NCBI GenBank assembly: GCA_037178975.1
Contig: JASJZH010000006.1
Coordinates: 4,464,001-4,528,000, forward strand
Direction: 5' to 3'
DNA: 64,000 bases
Source: Oscheius tipulae
Lineage: Eukaryota > Nematoda > Chromadorea > Rhabditida > Rhabditidae
A model generated the notes under the pieces. The model was not told where the DNA came from and made no database searches. It saw nothing but the letters and a program-made list of their open reading frames with translations. Position 1 is the first letter of the stretch, and each line of letters opens with the position of its first letter. Of the stretch, positions 49,811 through 61,900 are shown in pieces. Both the position numbers and the translations under genes were made by a program.

Positions 49811-50564
49811 ACAAGTGTGGCCTGAAACTAAAACTGTAGTTACAAAGGGAGAGGTGAAAAAGAAAGATTGTGCAATGAGACGAAAAATGTTCGTAGGAAA
49901 GCGAAAAGTTTTCGAACTTGCTTCGGTTTGATGCAAAGCGATTACGAAAATATGCGAAAAACCTCCGCAACAGACTGTTGCTATTGATTTTGTGCATTCC
50001 AGAACGCAATCGCAGCGGGGGTCTGCGACAGAGCGAAAATACTGGGGGGAGGAAACGCCCATTAAGTGAGAGCTCTTCTGAAAGAAGATCACTAAGCCAT
50101 CGCAAAAACTATTGAGACTCTACCAGTACAATACTGTTGACTGTATAGTATAACTTTATTGGCGAAATAAAAAGATCTATTTGTCAGTATTCAAACAATT
50201 TTTTGTGTATGGAGACGGTAATATTTAGATTTGCGTTGCTATTTACTTTTAGCTAATCATATTTAATCCCACTCTCATTTTGCCTACGAATCACAATTTC
50301 TATTTTACAGTTTTAGGTAGTAAACCAGAAAAGCGCCCAAGAAGGAGCTAAGGCGCCTATCGAGAGTGGCGCGATATGCGCCTGCGTCGTAATTTGAACC
50401 TTTGCGCCAAAGTTTCGGTTGCCTCCTTTTGTCAAATTCGAGAGAGATGTGACCTTTGCTCGGCAAAACCATAACGTATATAGCTTGCGCTTTTCACCAC
50501 CAGATTCTTTTTCTTGAAACCTAGCGTCGAACTGAACACTTTAAGGGACTTGGAAGTGGTGACC
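49811..50564. other. Divergent promoter region between parn-1 and the basic-protein/SUZ12 unit
   Basis: Head-to-head spacing of about 750 bp between the PARN ATG (minus) and the ATG at 50565 (plus). Frames at 49791-50115 are short and unsupported. The 50330-50412 part is rich in GCGCC elements. Confidence 0.5.
50330..50412 (+). promoter_or_regulatory. GCGCC cluster with E2F-like site and inverted repeat
   Basis: Within about 80 bp are AAGCGCCC, AGGCGCCT (palindrome, 50351-50358), GGCGCGATATGCGCC (perfect inverted repeat arms, 50368-50382) and TTTGCGCCAAAG (50401-50412). The last, on the other strand, contains TTTGGCGC, an exact match to the E2F consensus TTTSSCGC. It lies 150-240 bp before the ATG at 50565. 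Known E2F/DREAM targets include chromatin and cell-cycle genes; regulation here is inference. Confidence 0.4.
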
Positions 50565-52967
50565 ATGCAAACTCGAGGAAAGGACCCGGACAAGAATGAC
50601 GTAGTTCAACTGTATTGAATTCCATTTCAATCTTTTCAGGAAGTGACGTTCAGAAATGTTCAATCGGTTAGACGCCAATGTCTTCAAAATCTTGAACTTA
50701 CTTCCGCTCCAGTTCTTCTGGTGAGGTTTTGTACATTTTGTAAACGATATACAAAATTAGAATCCTCCTGCAATGACAGTTTCCTCTGCTTCTGAACTAT
50801 CTGACGGAGACCAACTGACCGAACGAGAGACTTGTCCATCTGAGGGAGAGGGTCTTCGTCGTAGTACGAGAAGAAAGAAAGTCCTCACGCACACCAAGAG
50901 CAGGCAACCTAGGCATGTCGCTCCCGACACAGAAGACGAGGAGTAAGTCTCTTATTTGTTCAACCTATCGTTCAAAACTTTAGTGATGTGGAAATCGAGA
51001 AGGAAAAGAGGCAGAAGCTCCAAAAACGTTTAGAGAAGAAGAAAGCTCTGAAGCGTAAAAACGATGCCACCAAAAACAACGATGAGGGTGGAAATCAAAC
51101 CAAACAGGGAGAAAACAACAGGTAGTGAAACCCCTGTGTGCTTAATCGCGAAATGTTGCAGCCAGAGAAGCAGCCCATACGCTACAAGACCGAAGCGCGC
51201 TAAAAGAACAATGGATGACGATGAGCCTGTAGATATCAAGCCGGATGTGGAGGAGCTCAACAGAATCCGCAATGGTCTAAGTTTAAGCAACACAGCACGT
51301 GGAAGTAGAGGTTTGAGAAGATCTGCCCCTGCCGCGTAAGTTTCTATTTGCAAGTTTACAATACTGTTTAGGCTGCCTAAAAAGATTGTCAAAACTAGGA
51401 AGCCATTGTATGTGCCCGTTGTTGATTTCACCAATGACAGGTAAGTAGTAGTACTTTTACTTTAAGAATGTTATCTGTAGCGAAATTCGCTGCACAGCTA
51501 GAGTTCTGCGCAGCCGTCAAATTCCTATCGCTACGAGCGACAGCGGTTCTGACAGTGACGAAGACAACACAGGCTATGAAACGTATGAAATGTTTCTTGT
51601 TAAGAAATTATGTTTGTTTAGCGCTCCAGAATACATCACAAATATAGAAAACGTGGCCAGAACTAGCAAAGCACGATTTTGTCTTGCAGAGAAGAAACGC
51701 CGAAGAAAGTGGGTTTTTGAAGAGATGTTGCAATCATTATTATTTTCAGGATCTACCAAGAGAAGGCCTTACGCGTGAAGCTGGAGAAAAGAAGGGAGCG
51801 TCTCGAAGCAGCAACAAACAGTGAGAGCGAGAGTTCCGAGGAGGAGAAGAAGTCTGTTCCATCGAAAGTTGAAACCAGAGCTACTAGATCAACATATGCC
51901 CTAGAGGATGGATACCAGAGGCATTTCCAAATTATTTTCTAAAAAAAACAAATTTAGTGCGCCTGAAATGAGATCTACGAGAACCAGGAGCTCATTCAAG
52001 AAACCTAATTTTCTTCAAATCAACAGCAAGCCTGGCAGGTATGCTTTGTCAGTCAATACCAAAAAAAATGATATAATTGTAGCCCGAAAAAAAGCAAGGA
52101 ACAATCTGTCAAGCAGAGTCAATCGAAAGACGAAAGCGGCAGCACTATGAACGCGTGAGTAGTTTGATTAATTCAAATAAACCGGCCATTCTGCAGCGTT
52201 CCCAAGGAAACGTTGACAGTGGCGGAGAAGCCTGTTCTTGCCACCAAGCTATCGTCTATTTCAAGCAGTGCCAAAGAGAACAAGGTCCAAAAAAGAGTCA
52301 AATTCGTGGATGTCTGGGAGCAGAGGTAGGACAGACAAAGTAAAATAGCAACGCGTTTTAGAGAGATCGAGCCAATGAAACTTCAACCCTTAGATGACAT
52401 TCCACGCACACTCGAAAGAATGACTCCTTGTACCGAAGTCTCAACATCAAATGGTACTACCAGACGCAGTTCGAAGGAGACGACGGAAGTTCAGAAAAGG
52501 TTTAGAGTGGGAGGAATTAGTTTGAATGTCAACTCAGGATTAGTCCCATTCAAACGAGGGAGGCGAAGAAACTTAACACTATGATGAATGAAGAAAACAC
52601 TTATCAGATGAGTACTAGTGACGCGATGAAGGCCAGCACAGCAAAATCAGTTCCGGATCCAACAGCTGCACAAACGAAAACTACAGATCCACTGCTCAGA
52701 AAGAAGAGAAGCGAACTAGAAAACCTCATCATTTTCCCGGTTGTCCCCGAAAGGTAGGACATTAGAATTTGCCCAGTTAATCTGAACTTTAGTCAGCTGA
52801 CTCCCGATTCTCTTCCGCCTTTGAAAGATGACGCAAGCTGTCAAAAGTCTCCCTTCAAGATTGATTCTGTTCTGAAATCGCCAGAGAAAGAGTGAGTACT
52901 GTAAAAAAAACAATTCCGTTCCAGTGACAAAATGACCCACACTCGCAGCTTATCGAAACGGAATTGA
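50565..52967 (+). CDS. Unrecognised basic, low-complexity nuclear-type protein upstream of SUZ12
   Basis: ATG at 50565 (MQTRGKDPDKND). Many short exons can be joined in frame to a TGA at 52965-52967 (KMTHTRSLSKRN*). The protein is about 600 residues, rich in Lys, Arg, Ser, Thr and Glu, without a globular domain I know. Short motifs of the kind [ST]-x-R-x-R recur: RRSTRRKKVLTHTKSR, TRPKRAKRTMDDDEP, RRSAPA, RVLRSRQIP, TRATRSTYALED, RSTRTRSSFKKP, TTRRSSKETT. There is one charged helix (EKEKRQKLQKRLEKKKALKR). One join, at about 51900-51957, has no canonical GT donor in the right phase, so the region may be two genes (the first ending TAA near 51942, the second starting at ATG near 51969). The composition suggests a nuclear DNA- or chromatin-associated protein; this is inference. 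Confidence 0.55.
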
Positions 52968-53043
52968 TTTGAAGGGTTCGTTATGACCTACAAATGTTGC
53001 GGTGCGCTGTCCCTCACAGAAAGCTTTAATTGTGGAATAAGAA

Positions 53044-53053
53044 TTTTTTTTAG
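53044..53053 (+). promoter_or_regulatory. Trans-splice-type acceptor before SUZ12
   Basis: TTTTTTTTAG at 53044-53053 lies 10 nt before the SUZ12 ATG and 86 nt after the preceding stop. This spacing is typical of SL2-type intercistronic regions in nematode operons. Confidence 0.5.
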
Positions 53054-53063
53054 AATCCCTCGT

Positions 53064-56000
53064 ATGTCTACTCGCAGCTCGAACAGAGTCCCTGCTGTAG
53101 AAGGAAATGGTGGCAATGAAATTCAGAGGTGGGGACTTTCAAGTGTAATGGCAACTGATAGGCGAAAACCCATAACCTAGTCATTTTTTACAGTCCTCCT
53201 GGTTCACCTGCACCTAAGCGAGCAAAGCTGGCAACGCCAACAAATGAGGAAGTGAAGAATGGTACTCCTCCGGAAACGTAAGCACCATACAAGAAGAGCA
53301 AATCATTTTATCGTGTTCAGAGAAAATTTTCCTAGAACCCTTCGTCCTCGACCAGTAAAGGAAATTATGGAGCCAAAGAGAAAACAGATAGCTCCAAAGA
53401 AAGTCAAACAAGACATGTCGAATCTTAATGGTCCAGGAAAGTCAATGAGCAATCTAGTTGATCGATCCTTGGCCAAGTGTTCCACTCCGTCGGACTATAT
53501 TAATATCTTCGAAAGCAATGTCAAGCTTTACCATCACATGGCCAACCGAAAATCTCTCATATTCCTTCAAAAAAACCTCTTTTACAGGAACGGAAACGTC
53601 CCGATAAAAGTGATTTTCTACTCGTTACGGTTAACACGCCCCATTTAGATTATCCAGGACTATCAAATTGGACCAGAAGCTCCACCATTGGTGTTCAACC
53701 GAAATCGAGCTCAAAAGAAAAATACTCAACCTATGACGGAAAGACGGAAGCAGGACGTGTTTGCTACGAAAAGCAAACGTCTTGGAACGATGATGGCCAT
53801 CTTGATCAGTCAGAAGGAAAAAAGGGCTCCGGTTAGTTCGCTTCACAATATTGCCAATAGTTTGATTCAGCAACAAGTGAAACTTGGAATCAGTCTATGT
53901 AACAAGTTCTCTCTCGGAGAGCTAGCTGCTGGCAAGACTGCTTCAAATCCCCGTGCCTACTTTCTGCGTCTGATCGAAGACAAGAATGCCCGAATGATTC
54001 TTTATAACGTAAGTTTCCGTACAACCACACCCCATTCAAATGTTATAGCCTTCGGAGGACGTTCCAAAAGAGCCTGAACCGCCAGTCGAGAAGACGAGTG
54101 TGCTGCTCACTCCAAGCGATTCTCGCGAATCCAGTATCAAATCTGTACATCTCGTCGACAGCATAGTATTCACGTGAGGGATATTTCAAGCAGTTTATCG
54201 ATCGTTTTTAGGAGCTGCCGCCATCAGACGATTCCGGGAAAGCGAGTTGCTTGGACAACTGTCTACGTAGCTTATGAGAATAGAGGCGTAATTTCTAAGC
54301 CGGTAACTTTTGCTTACTAACAGAATCTGAATTCAATTATAGCACATTGTTTCTGGTGCCTTCTTTCCTATGTGGGTCAACGGAAGGAATCGTACTACAA
54401 TTGAATTGGTGAAAATTCAGCCAAGCACAAATTACGACAAGTTGTATCTAATGGTCGAGGTCGAGATGACCAAGAACCTGGACTCACAGAAAGTCGAAGG
54501 AGGTGAGTCGGGAAGGCAGAAACTGAAGTGAACTAGCTGATGCCCTTTAAGATTGCGTGAGAACACTTGTAGCCAATTACTGCAAATTTAAACATGGTTT
54601 GAATCCCAAAAGATGTTTTCAGGCCACAGTCTCCGTGCAAGAAGACTGATCCAAGAGGCGGCACAACCACCGAAAAAGCAGAAACTGAGCAGGGATTTCC
54701 CGACCTACGACAGAAAGAAGATTGAACTCACTTACTATGGAGCTGTCTTGTACAACGAAGTCAAAAAAGGATATAATCTGGGAGCGGTGGATATCGAAAT
54801 AATGTTAGTTTTCTGCCTCTTTGTATTAATACTCTCTATTTAGCCCAGAAAATTTGATCAGAACAAGAAGGGAGAAGCCAGGGTTTGTAGAGGAATTACT
54901 CAATGAGCTCAAGGTCATTTTTATTGTCCTAAGAAGATGAACTGAGCTTTTCCAGAAAAACGCCACAAATCCCTTCCTCACCACGGAAACACGGCGTCTT
55001 GATCCTCATGACCTCTCTTCTTCTGAAGAGGAAAGCGATGAAAATACTGAGAAAGAAGACGATGGAAAGAAATTAGAAGAGCAAAGAAAAAGAGAGGAGA
55101 AAGAGAAAGAGAACAGCCAACAGACAAGACGTCCTCCTCCTAAGCCGAGACATAATATTTCCGGAAAGACGAAGAAATGCAACTTCACGCGTAACTTTTT
55201 CGATTCCTACACTGGCAAATTCAAATGGAACAAGAAAGGAGAGTACATCAACACCCAGGAGATGTGCCGATTCCGTGAGTTCAATGAGGATTCCTATTAA
55301 TAACGAAACTACTTCCAGTGTTCCAAGATCAGAAAATTTTGAACAACGACAACAAAATGAAAAAGATCAACAGTTGGTTGCCACTAAAGTTCCCGAAGAA
55401 GGTCAGCTATCGGCTTCTCTGCTGCACGGAGCCTGAATTGGACGAAGACGAAAACCAGCTGGTACATAAATATTTGCAATATAAACTAACTTATTTTTCA
55501 GAAAATGAAGAAACTGTCCTTTTTAAAATACAAGAAGCCTAGTTGGATAATCTCTGACAAGAAGGATCAACCAAGAAGTTGTATTTTCTGCAAGAGGAAG
55601 TTCAACTCTCTGTACTTCTTGATGCTTCACTACAACACTTCCTATCCTCGTTTTGCCTTTGTCTTCTCATTTCGAGAAAGGGTAAATATAAGTACGTGGC
55701 ATAATCTAAAATTTGATCTCAGGATATCAACACCATCGGTGACAAAGGTGAAGTGCAAGAAGTCTTCATCGACATAATGCTGGATCCCAACCACGTCGAG
55801 CTTAACGAAATTATTCCGACAAAAATTCATAAACCAATCAGACGTCCTATCACTCCGCCGAAATGGCTCGTCACAAAGTATGCCAGGTGTACCTCCATAA
55901 TTTCCCACTTTTCAGGAAAGCCTCTCTAGCTCTCCGCCAAACTATGAGAATGGACAACACAATCTTCACACGCTTCCTTAACGTTCCTGAGGTTGTGGAT

Positions 56001-56954
56001 GAGACCAGAAAATTCATCTCTCGTTTCGTGGATATCAACAATGGCCAGCCTCTTACAATTTGCTCCAAAGTCAACTACGATCCTAAGCTAGTCCCTCAAC
56101 CAGCTTGGGAGATGCTCTCCGATAGCTTAGTCCGGGTACGAGTTTACGTTTTTACTAGTCAAGAGTCTTTTTTCAGATTATTCAAGACTACATCGACATT
56201 GATCTAAACACAAAGAATTTTATGTGCACCTGGAATCATCTAATGATGAGCATTGGTCGATACAATCAAACTCTTTTGGGTGCCTATCTGCAACATGTAA
56301 GTAGCAAAAAACATTCTTATCAGTAACCTTATTCAGAAACTTTTCGTGGAAGTCTTCTGGTACGTACTCAAAACGGAAGAAGATTTCAAAATGTGTTTCT
56401 GTACTCAAATTATGGAATACGCCGATACTGGTGTTCTTTCAGCGGAGGAGGTCTATGATCTGTGGATGAGGTAACTCCACCATTTCTTACTGTATAGAGT
56501 TTGATTCAGAATTTTCGAAGAAAACTACAATCCATTGAAGGACCCGTTTAGCAGCATCTACGGGGGAATCATGGACCACTGTTTTATGAAATACCGAGCT
56601 ATGAAAAGAGGTAGGACCGACTTTTGTTACTTTTAACATCAACTTTAGCTGCTAAAAGGGGAAAGCTTCTCAATCCTCTCTTCTATCCTTTCTACGCACG
56701 TCAACATCCCAAACGTCTCACTCAAGAGAAGAAGGACGAAATTGTGAAGTATGTCTTCTGGAAGACCAAAGCTATTCCCAGAGCAGATCATCGCCGTGTT
56801 TTTTTTGTCGATCCTGTCAAAGTGAGGAATTTGAATAGTTGTTACGATATAATTCCAGAAACTCACTTCTGCTGTAAACGACGAAACACGGCTTAGGAAG
56901 TTTTTCCTGGAGATTCAGCATGTCGCCAAATCGAACGGAGAATTCACCTATTAG
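53064..56954 (+). CDS. SUZ12-like Polycomb (PRC2) subunit
   Basis: ATG at 53064 (MSTRSSNRVPAVEGNG), stop TAG 56952-56954; AATAAA 57180-57185. About 14 exons, roughly 900 residues. After a basic leader, the segment FESNVKLYHHMANRKSLIFL followed by QKNLFYRN matches the conserved SUZ12 N-terminal block (the QIYRFLRTRNLIAPIFLHR region). A middle C2-domain-like region follows (GKRVAWTTVYVAYENRG, IELVKIQPSTNYDKLYLMVE). Then comes the zinc-finger region CIFCKRKFNSLYFLMLHYNT, ending SYPRFAFVF, where the second His of the usual CHSRFIF is Tyr. The C-terminus carries the VEFS-like box: FMCTWNHLMMSIGRYNQTLL, LQHKLFVEVFWYVLKT, and ADTGVLSAEEVYDLW. SUZ12 scaffolds PRC2, supporting H3K27 methylation. C. 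elegans has only a very diverged equivalent (MES-3), so I give no symbol. Family call from pattern, not search. Confidence 0.75.
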
Positions 56955-58973
56955 ATTAGAAACCAGATTCAATTACTCAAATGTTACCCCTTTATAGGAA
57001 CAGATCTCTTGTTATTCTCTACTTTCTAAGTACAAATATCTTCCGAAACTACCTTTCCGGCTTTACAGGTGTCTAGTTTGAAATGCCCCCGTTTTCTTTC
57101 ACGAATGTGCAAATATCCACCTCAAAAGAAAAATCTTTCCTCATTGCATCTCAACACCTTGTTATCTCCTATCTTTTTCAATAAACCTGTTGACAAATAC
57201 ATTTTTTAGTAATCTTTTCATTTCCCAAAAAAACAAGCAACAGAACATGATACATGTCAGCATAATAATAGTAACCGTAGGAGTGAATCTGTGCAACAAT
57301 TTGGTCTTTACAACATGATAATACTGTCTGCTGGTCGTAGTTTTGTAGAGGAATAGTTGCGTTCCTTTAGTCTCGGCAAGTGACGATTAGAGGAAGCACT
57401 AAATAATGGTCGCTTGGAGGCGTTTAATGTTACCTGGCACTTAAAATCGAGATTTCAGAGTAACTAGGAGGTAGATCATTCGGAAGGAAATGTTTGTTTT
57501 GAAACGACATTGAGAAGCTGGGAGGCGGAGTCCTCTGCATGTGGTAACATGTCAATTTGTTCAGTCCTCTGAAAAAGATAAGACATTAATCTGTCTTGTA
57601 ACAATTCAGTTCAACTTATCCCCCGAGCAAGTAACCAACCGTTCCGTATCCGTCGAGGCGATGCTTTCATATTCTTTGAAGTCGACACTTGAGTTGCGTC
57701 GCCAACAGGCAATAAACCCCAAAATGGCAAACAGAACAGCTGGCGTGATGAAGCCAACCAATAAATAATACATGATCTGCAATCGGCTTGATACAGTGGT
57801 ATGGCTCAATACGAGTAAGACTTTGACGATACAAACAGAGTCGAGGAATACGAGTAACTTGTCTTCAACCTTATTGAGTAAGTGAGAGCAGGCGTGTGCA
57901 TTTGTTTAAATACCAATTCCAGAGGAGTTTAAGCATGTGGACCTCTAGCACATAAAAAAAGGAAAGTGTAGAAGAGAGTTCGAGTCGGCTCGGGAAAAAA
58001 CGGACACCTAAGCGGATAAGCAGAAAGGGAATCCTCAGCAGCTTCCATGGTAGAGGAGCATCGAGTGGGCGATTCTCAAGCGGTCTTTGGCGCAAGAAGA
58101 GCGTGAGAGTACTGCAGGAAATGAAAATATGCATCTTGCACTCTGGGAACATTAATTGGTAGTTGAGTCAAACAAAGATCTGTCAAGACTCGATATTCTT
58201 TCAGAAAAAAGGCAGTTTCCGTTTACGCTGATATGTAAGATGGGTGAAACAAGGTGAGAACAAAAGTTTGGTCAATGCTAGAAAAGCTTGTTTGCGCAGC
58301 AATAAAGCCAATTTGCAAGTTGGCTTGGAGACTTGAAAACAGAGACGATCAGTCATACTTTACTAATATGGGCAGAAAACGAGGGAGAGGGCACACCCCC
58401 AGAGCAAGAATAGCATTCGCAGTCACATGTTCCCACTCTTGAAAATCCGCTGGAAACGTGCAAAACTGTGCTTTGGGATTTGTGAGAAGATTATCATGCT
58501 CTCAGCAGAAAATCACGAAGAACGAACAGCCGAGAGGCATATTCTCTGAACGAAACCGAAACAAGGAAGTTGGTGTTAAATGAAAGTGCGACAGGTGTAG
58601 ACATCCGTTCGCTGATTCAATTTTCTTCCGCGATATGCGAGTGCTAAAAAGATAGGAAGGTTTAGCCACATCTTTTTCCAAAACCGTGTAATTCTAAATT
58701 TCATGCTCTCTACAAGTAAAAATAACAGAAGTGTTTTACGTAATAGCGCTATTATGTCTCAATGTGGAACAACTTCCAGCTGACAATCAAAATGTCAAAA
58801 GAATCTTGGAAGTTTATGTGACCCCGAGGCCCCTATAAGGAACAAGGCATGCATGAATTAAACTAGCTCTCTTTTAAACGACTAAGAGCTCATTCATAAC
58901 ATTTATCAGTCTCTATAAGGCAAATTATCACAACCGTGTAAATCACAAAAGTACTATAGAGAAAACATTCCGT
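56955..58973. other. Intergenic region between SUZ12 and aco-1
   Basis: Convergent genes. Contains the SUZ12 3' UTR to 57185, then about 1.8 kb with one possible small membrane-protein exon on the minus strand (57606-57773). No other supportable gene. Confidence 0.5.
57606..57773 (-). CDS. Possible small single-pass membrane protein or terminal exon
   Basis: A 55-residue frame: MYYLLVGFITPAVLFAILGF continues into a transmembrane helix with a CWRR stop-transfer, then a polar tail (VDFKEYESIASTDTERL) ending at 57606. Directly upstream on the same strand is GATTGCAG, a good acceptor, so this could be the last exon of a spliced gene; exons further upstream (57800-58150) were not convincing. Helix, basic boundary and acidic Ser/Thr tail give the look of a type I membrane protein end. 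Family unknown. Confidence 0.3.
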   Translation of the reverse strand: MYYLLVGFITPAVLFAILGFIACWRRNSSVDFKEYESIASTDTERLVTCSGDKLN

Positions 58974-61900
58974 TTACTTTTGGATGAGCGACCTGATCAT
59001 GTATTGCAGGATGCCACCGTGACGATAGTAGGTGAGCTCGACTTCCGTATCGAACCGACAGATAACCTCGAAGTTGGCTCCAGAAGAAACCTTGACAGTG
59101 AGAAGCTGACCAGGTTTCAAGTTGGCTGGAACCTCGATGCTAAAATGCACATCCTTTTTTGTTGTTGTTGAAAAGATGACATACCTGAACTGTTCCTTTC
59201 CAGTGAGTCCAAGGGACTCCGTGCTCTCTCCAGCCTTGTACTGTAGAGGGACAATTCCCATACCGATAAGGTTACTGCGATGAATACGCTCGAATGACTC
59301 AGCAATTACAGCCTTCACTCCCTGGAGGAAAGGTCCCTTGGCAGCCCAATCACGAGAAGATCCGCAACCATATTCCTTTCCGGCAAGAATGATGACAGGT
59401 CTGTTCTCCTGTTGATATTTCTCAGCAGCGTCATAGATGTCGAGTTCTTGTCCAGAAGGAATGTGGAGAGTCTGGGGTCCGACTTTAGAGGCAAGTTTGT
59501 TCACGAGACGAATGTTGGCAAAGGTTCCACGAGCCATGACTTCGTCATTTCCACGACGAGCTCCGTAGGTGTTGAAATCTCTAGGAGAGAGGCCACGTCC
59601 AGCCAAAAACCGGGCAGCTGGAGACACCTTGGAAATGGAGCCAGCAGGAGAGATGTGGTCAGTTGTGACAGAGTCCCCGAGGTTGAGCAGACAATAAGCG
59701 TTTTCGATGTTGGACTGGCTGGGAAGATCTTTAGTCTTAAGCAAAAGTTACTACTGAACGCGTTTCAGATCGAACCATATTCTCGAAGAATGGAACCTTC
59801 TTGATGTAGGTGCTCTCCTTATCCCAGGGGTACAGCTTGACGGGAGGGCACTCCAAATGTTGCCATTGTTCGGATCCAAGCTCGATGTTGGCGTAGACCT
59901 AAACTATTGCAATGAATAAAGACTTAAATGCACAAACCTCCTTGAAGAACTGCGGCTTGACAAACTCTTCTTCGAATCTGGCAACCTCGTCACGAGTAGG
60001 CCAAATATCTCTAAGGTAAACGTCTTTTCCGTCAGGCGTCTGAGCAATGACTCCGTTAATATCCTTGTTAACGTTTCCAATGATGGAATAAGCAACAGCA
60101 AGAGGAGGAGAAGCCAGGTAGTTGGCGCGGACCAGAGGATGTATTCTTCCTTCGAAGTTACGGTTTCCAGAAAGAACTCCAGAGACGACAAGATTGTTCT
60201 CCTCAATGGCCTTGGTAACTTCATCATCGAGAGGTCCAGAGTTTCCGATGCACGTCATGCAGCCATAACCGGCAATATGGAATCCAAGCTTCTGAAGATA
60301 CGGCAAAAGACCGGAAGCTTCGAGATACTTGGTGACGACTCCAGATCCAGGGGAGAGGGACGTCTTCACGTATGGTTGTACATCAAGTCCGAGCTCAACA
60401 GCCTTCTTAGCAACGAGACCGGCGGCGAGCATGACACTGGGGTTACTAGTATTGGTACAGGATGTGATGGCAGCAATGACAACTGATCCATGGCTCAAAT
60501 CGGCTGTACGTCCGTGGTTGGTGATGGATACAGTCTTGGCAGCTTCTTCGGACTTGAGTCCGAATCCTTTAAAGGAAACTTTAGCAGTGAGCCCATCGGT
60601 GAAATCGGAGTGAAGAGTCTTGAGGTCAACACGATCATGAGGTCTCTTCGGTCCGGAGACCGATGGGAGAACGGTAGACAGATCGAGCTTTAGAAGAGTC
60701 GTATAATGAGGGCGGAAGTTGGGATCAGTGAAGTCGACAAACAAGTTGTTGGCACGAAGGTACTGCTCAACGCGCTGACAGTAGGACTCATCACGTCCGG
60801 TTTGAGCTAAGTAGCTAAACAGAAAGAGTCTGATATGGTTTGCGCATTCACTTACTCAACAGTTCTCTTGTCTACTGGGAAGAATCCGACAGTTGCTCCA
60901 TATTCGGGGCACATGTTGGCAATGGTTGCACGATCAGCAATAGAGAGCGAAGCTACTCCTTCTCCGAAGAACTCGACAAACTTTCCAACCACACCGAGAT
61001 CGCGAAGGTTCTGAAGAGAAGCCACATGGAGTGGCACAAAAAACTCATACCTTAGTGATGGTGAGAACAAGATCAGTGCTGGTTACTACATCTCCCATTC
61101 TTCCGACCAATTCGTATCCGACAACCTCAGGAATGACCATGGAGATGGGCTGCCCGAGCATTACAGCTTCAGCCTCAATTCCTCCAACACCCCAGCCGAG
61201 GACTCCCGATCCGTCAATCATGGTAGTGTGAGAATCAGTTCCAACAACCGAGTCGGGGTAGAGGACACCATCTTTATCAGCAAAGACAGTGCGAGACAGG
61301 TACTCCAAGTTGACTTGGTGAACGATTCCAGAGCCAGGAGGTACAATAAGGAGATTGTCAAAGGCCTTGGATCCCCACTGAAGAGTGATGATTGATTAGG
61401 GATCAGTCATTTCTTGTAGAAAGTCAGACCACGTGAAGCTTATCTCTTTTTGCGATAAGCTTGAAAGAAAGAGGAAATAAAGAATGCTGTACCTTGAGAA
61501 AGTTGAAACGTTCCTTGTTTCTTTCGAACTCGATCGACTGATTCTTGTTGAGAGCGTCCAAGCTATCATTCAGAAAGTTAAGAAATCAACAGATATACTC
61601 ACTTTCCGTAGTGGTCCACCTGAACGGAGTGATCAATAACCAGGTCAACCGGACAGACAGGGTTGATCTTTGCGGGGTCAGCTCCTAGCGATTGGACAGC
61701 ATCACGCATGGCAGCGAGGTCAACCACGGCAGGAACTCCACTGAAAATTTTCATTTTTGAAACAAATAACGATTCCTTACGTGAAATCCTGAAGAATAAC
61801 ACGAGCGGGCTTGAATGGGATCTCCGCTTGTTCATGTTGACTCTTTTCCCAGTTGAGGATGGTCTGAACATCAGCTTGCTTCACATGGAACTCGTCACAG

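Noticed and set aside
59412..60693. Long plus-strand frames opposite aco-1
   Set aside because: Antisense shadows of the aconitase exons.
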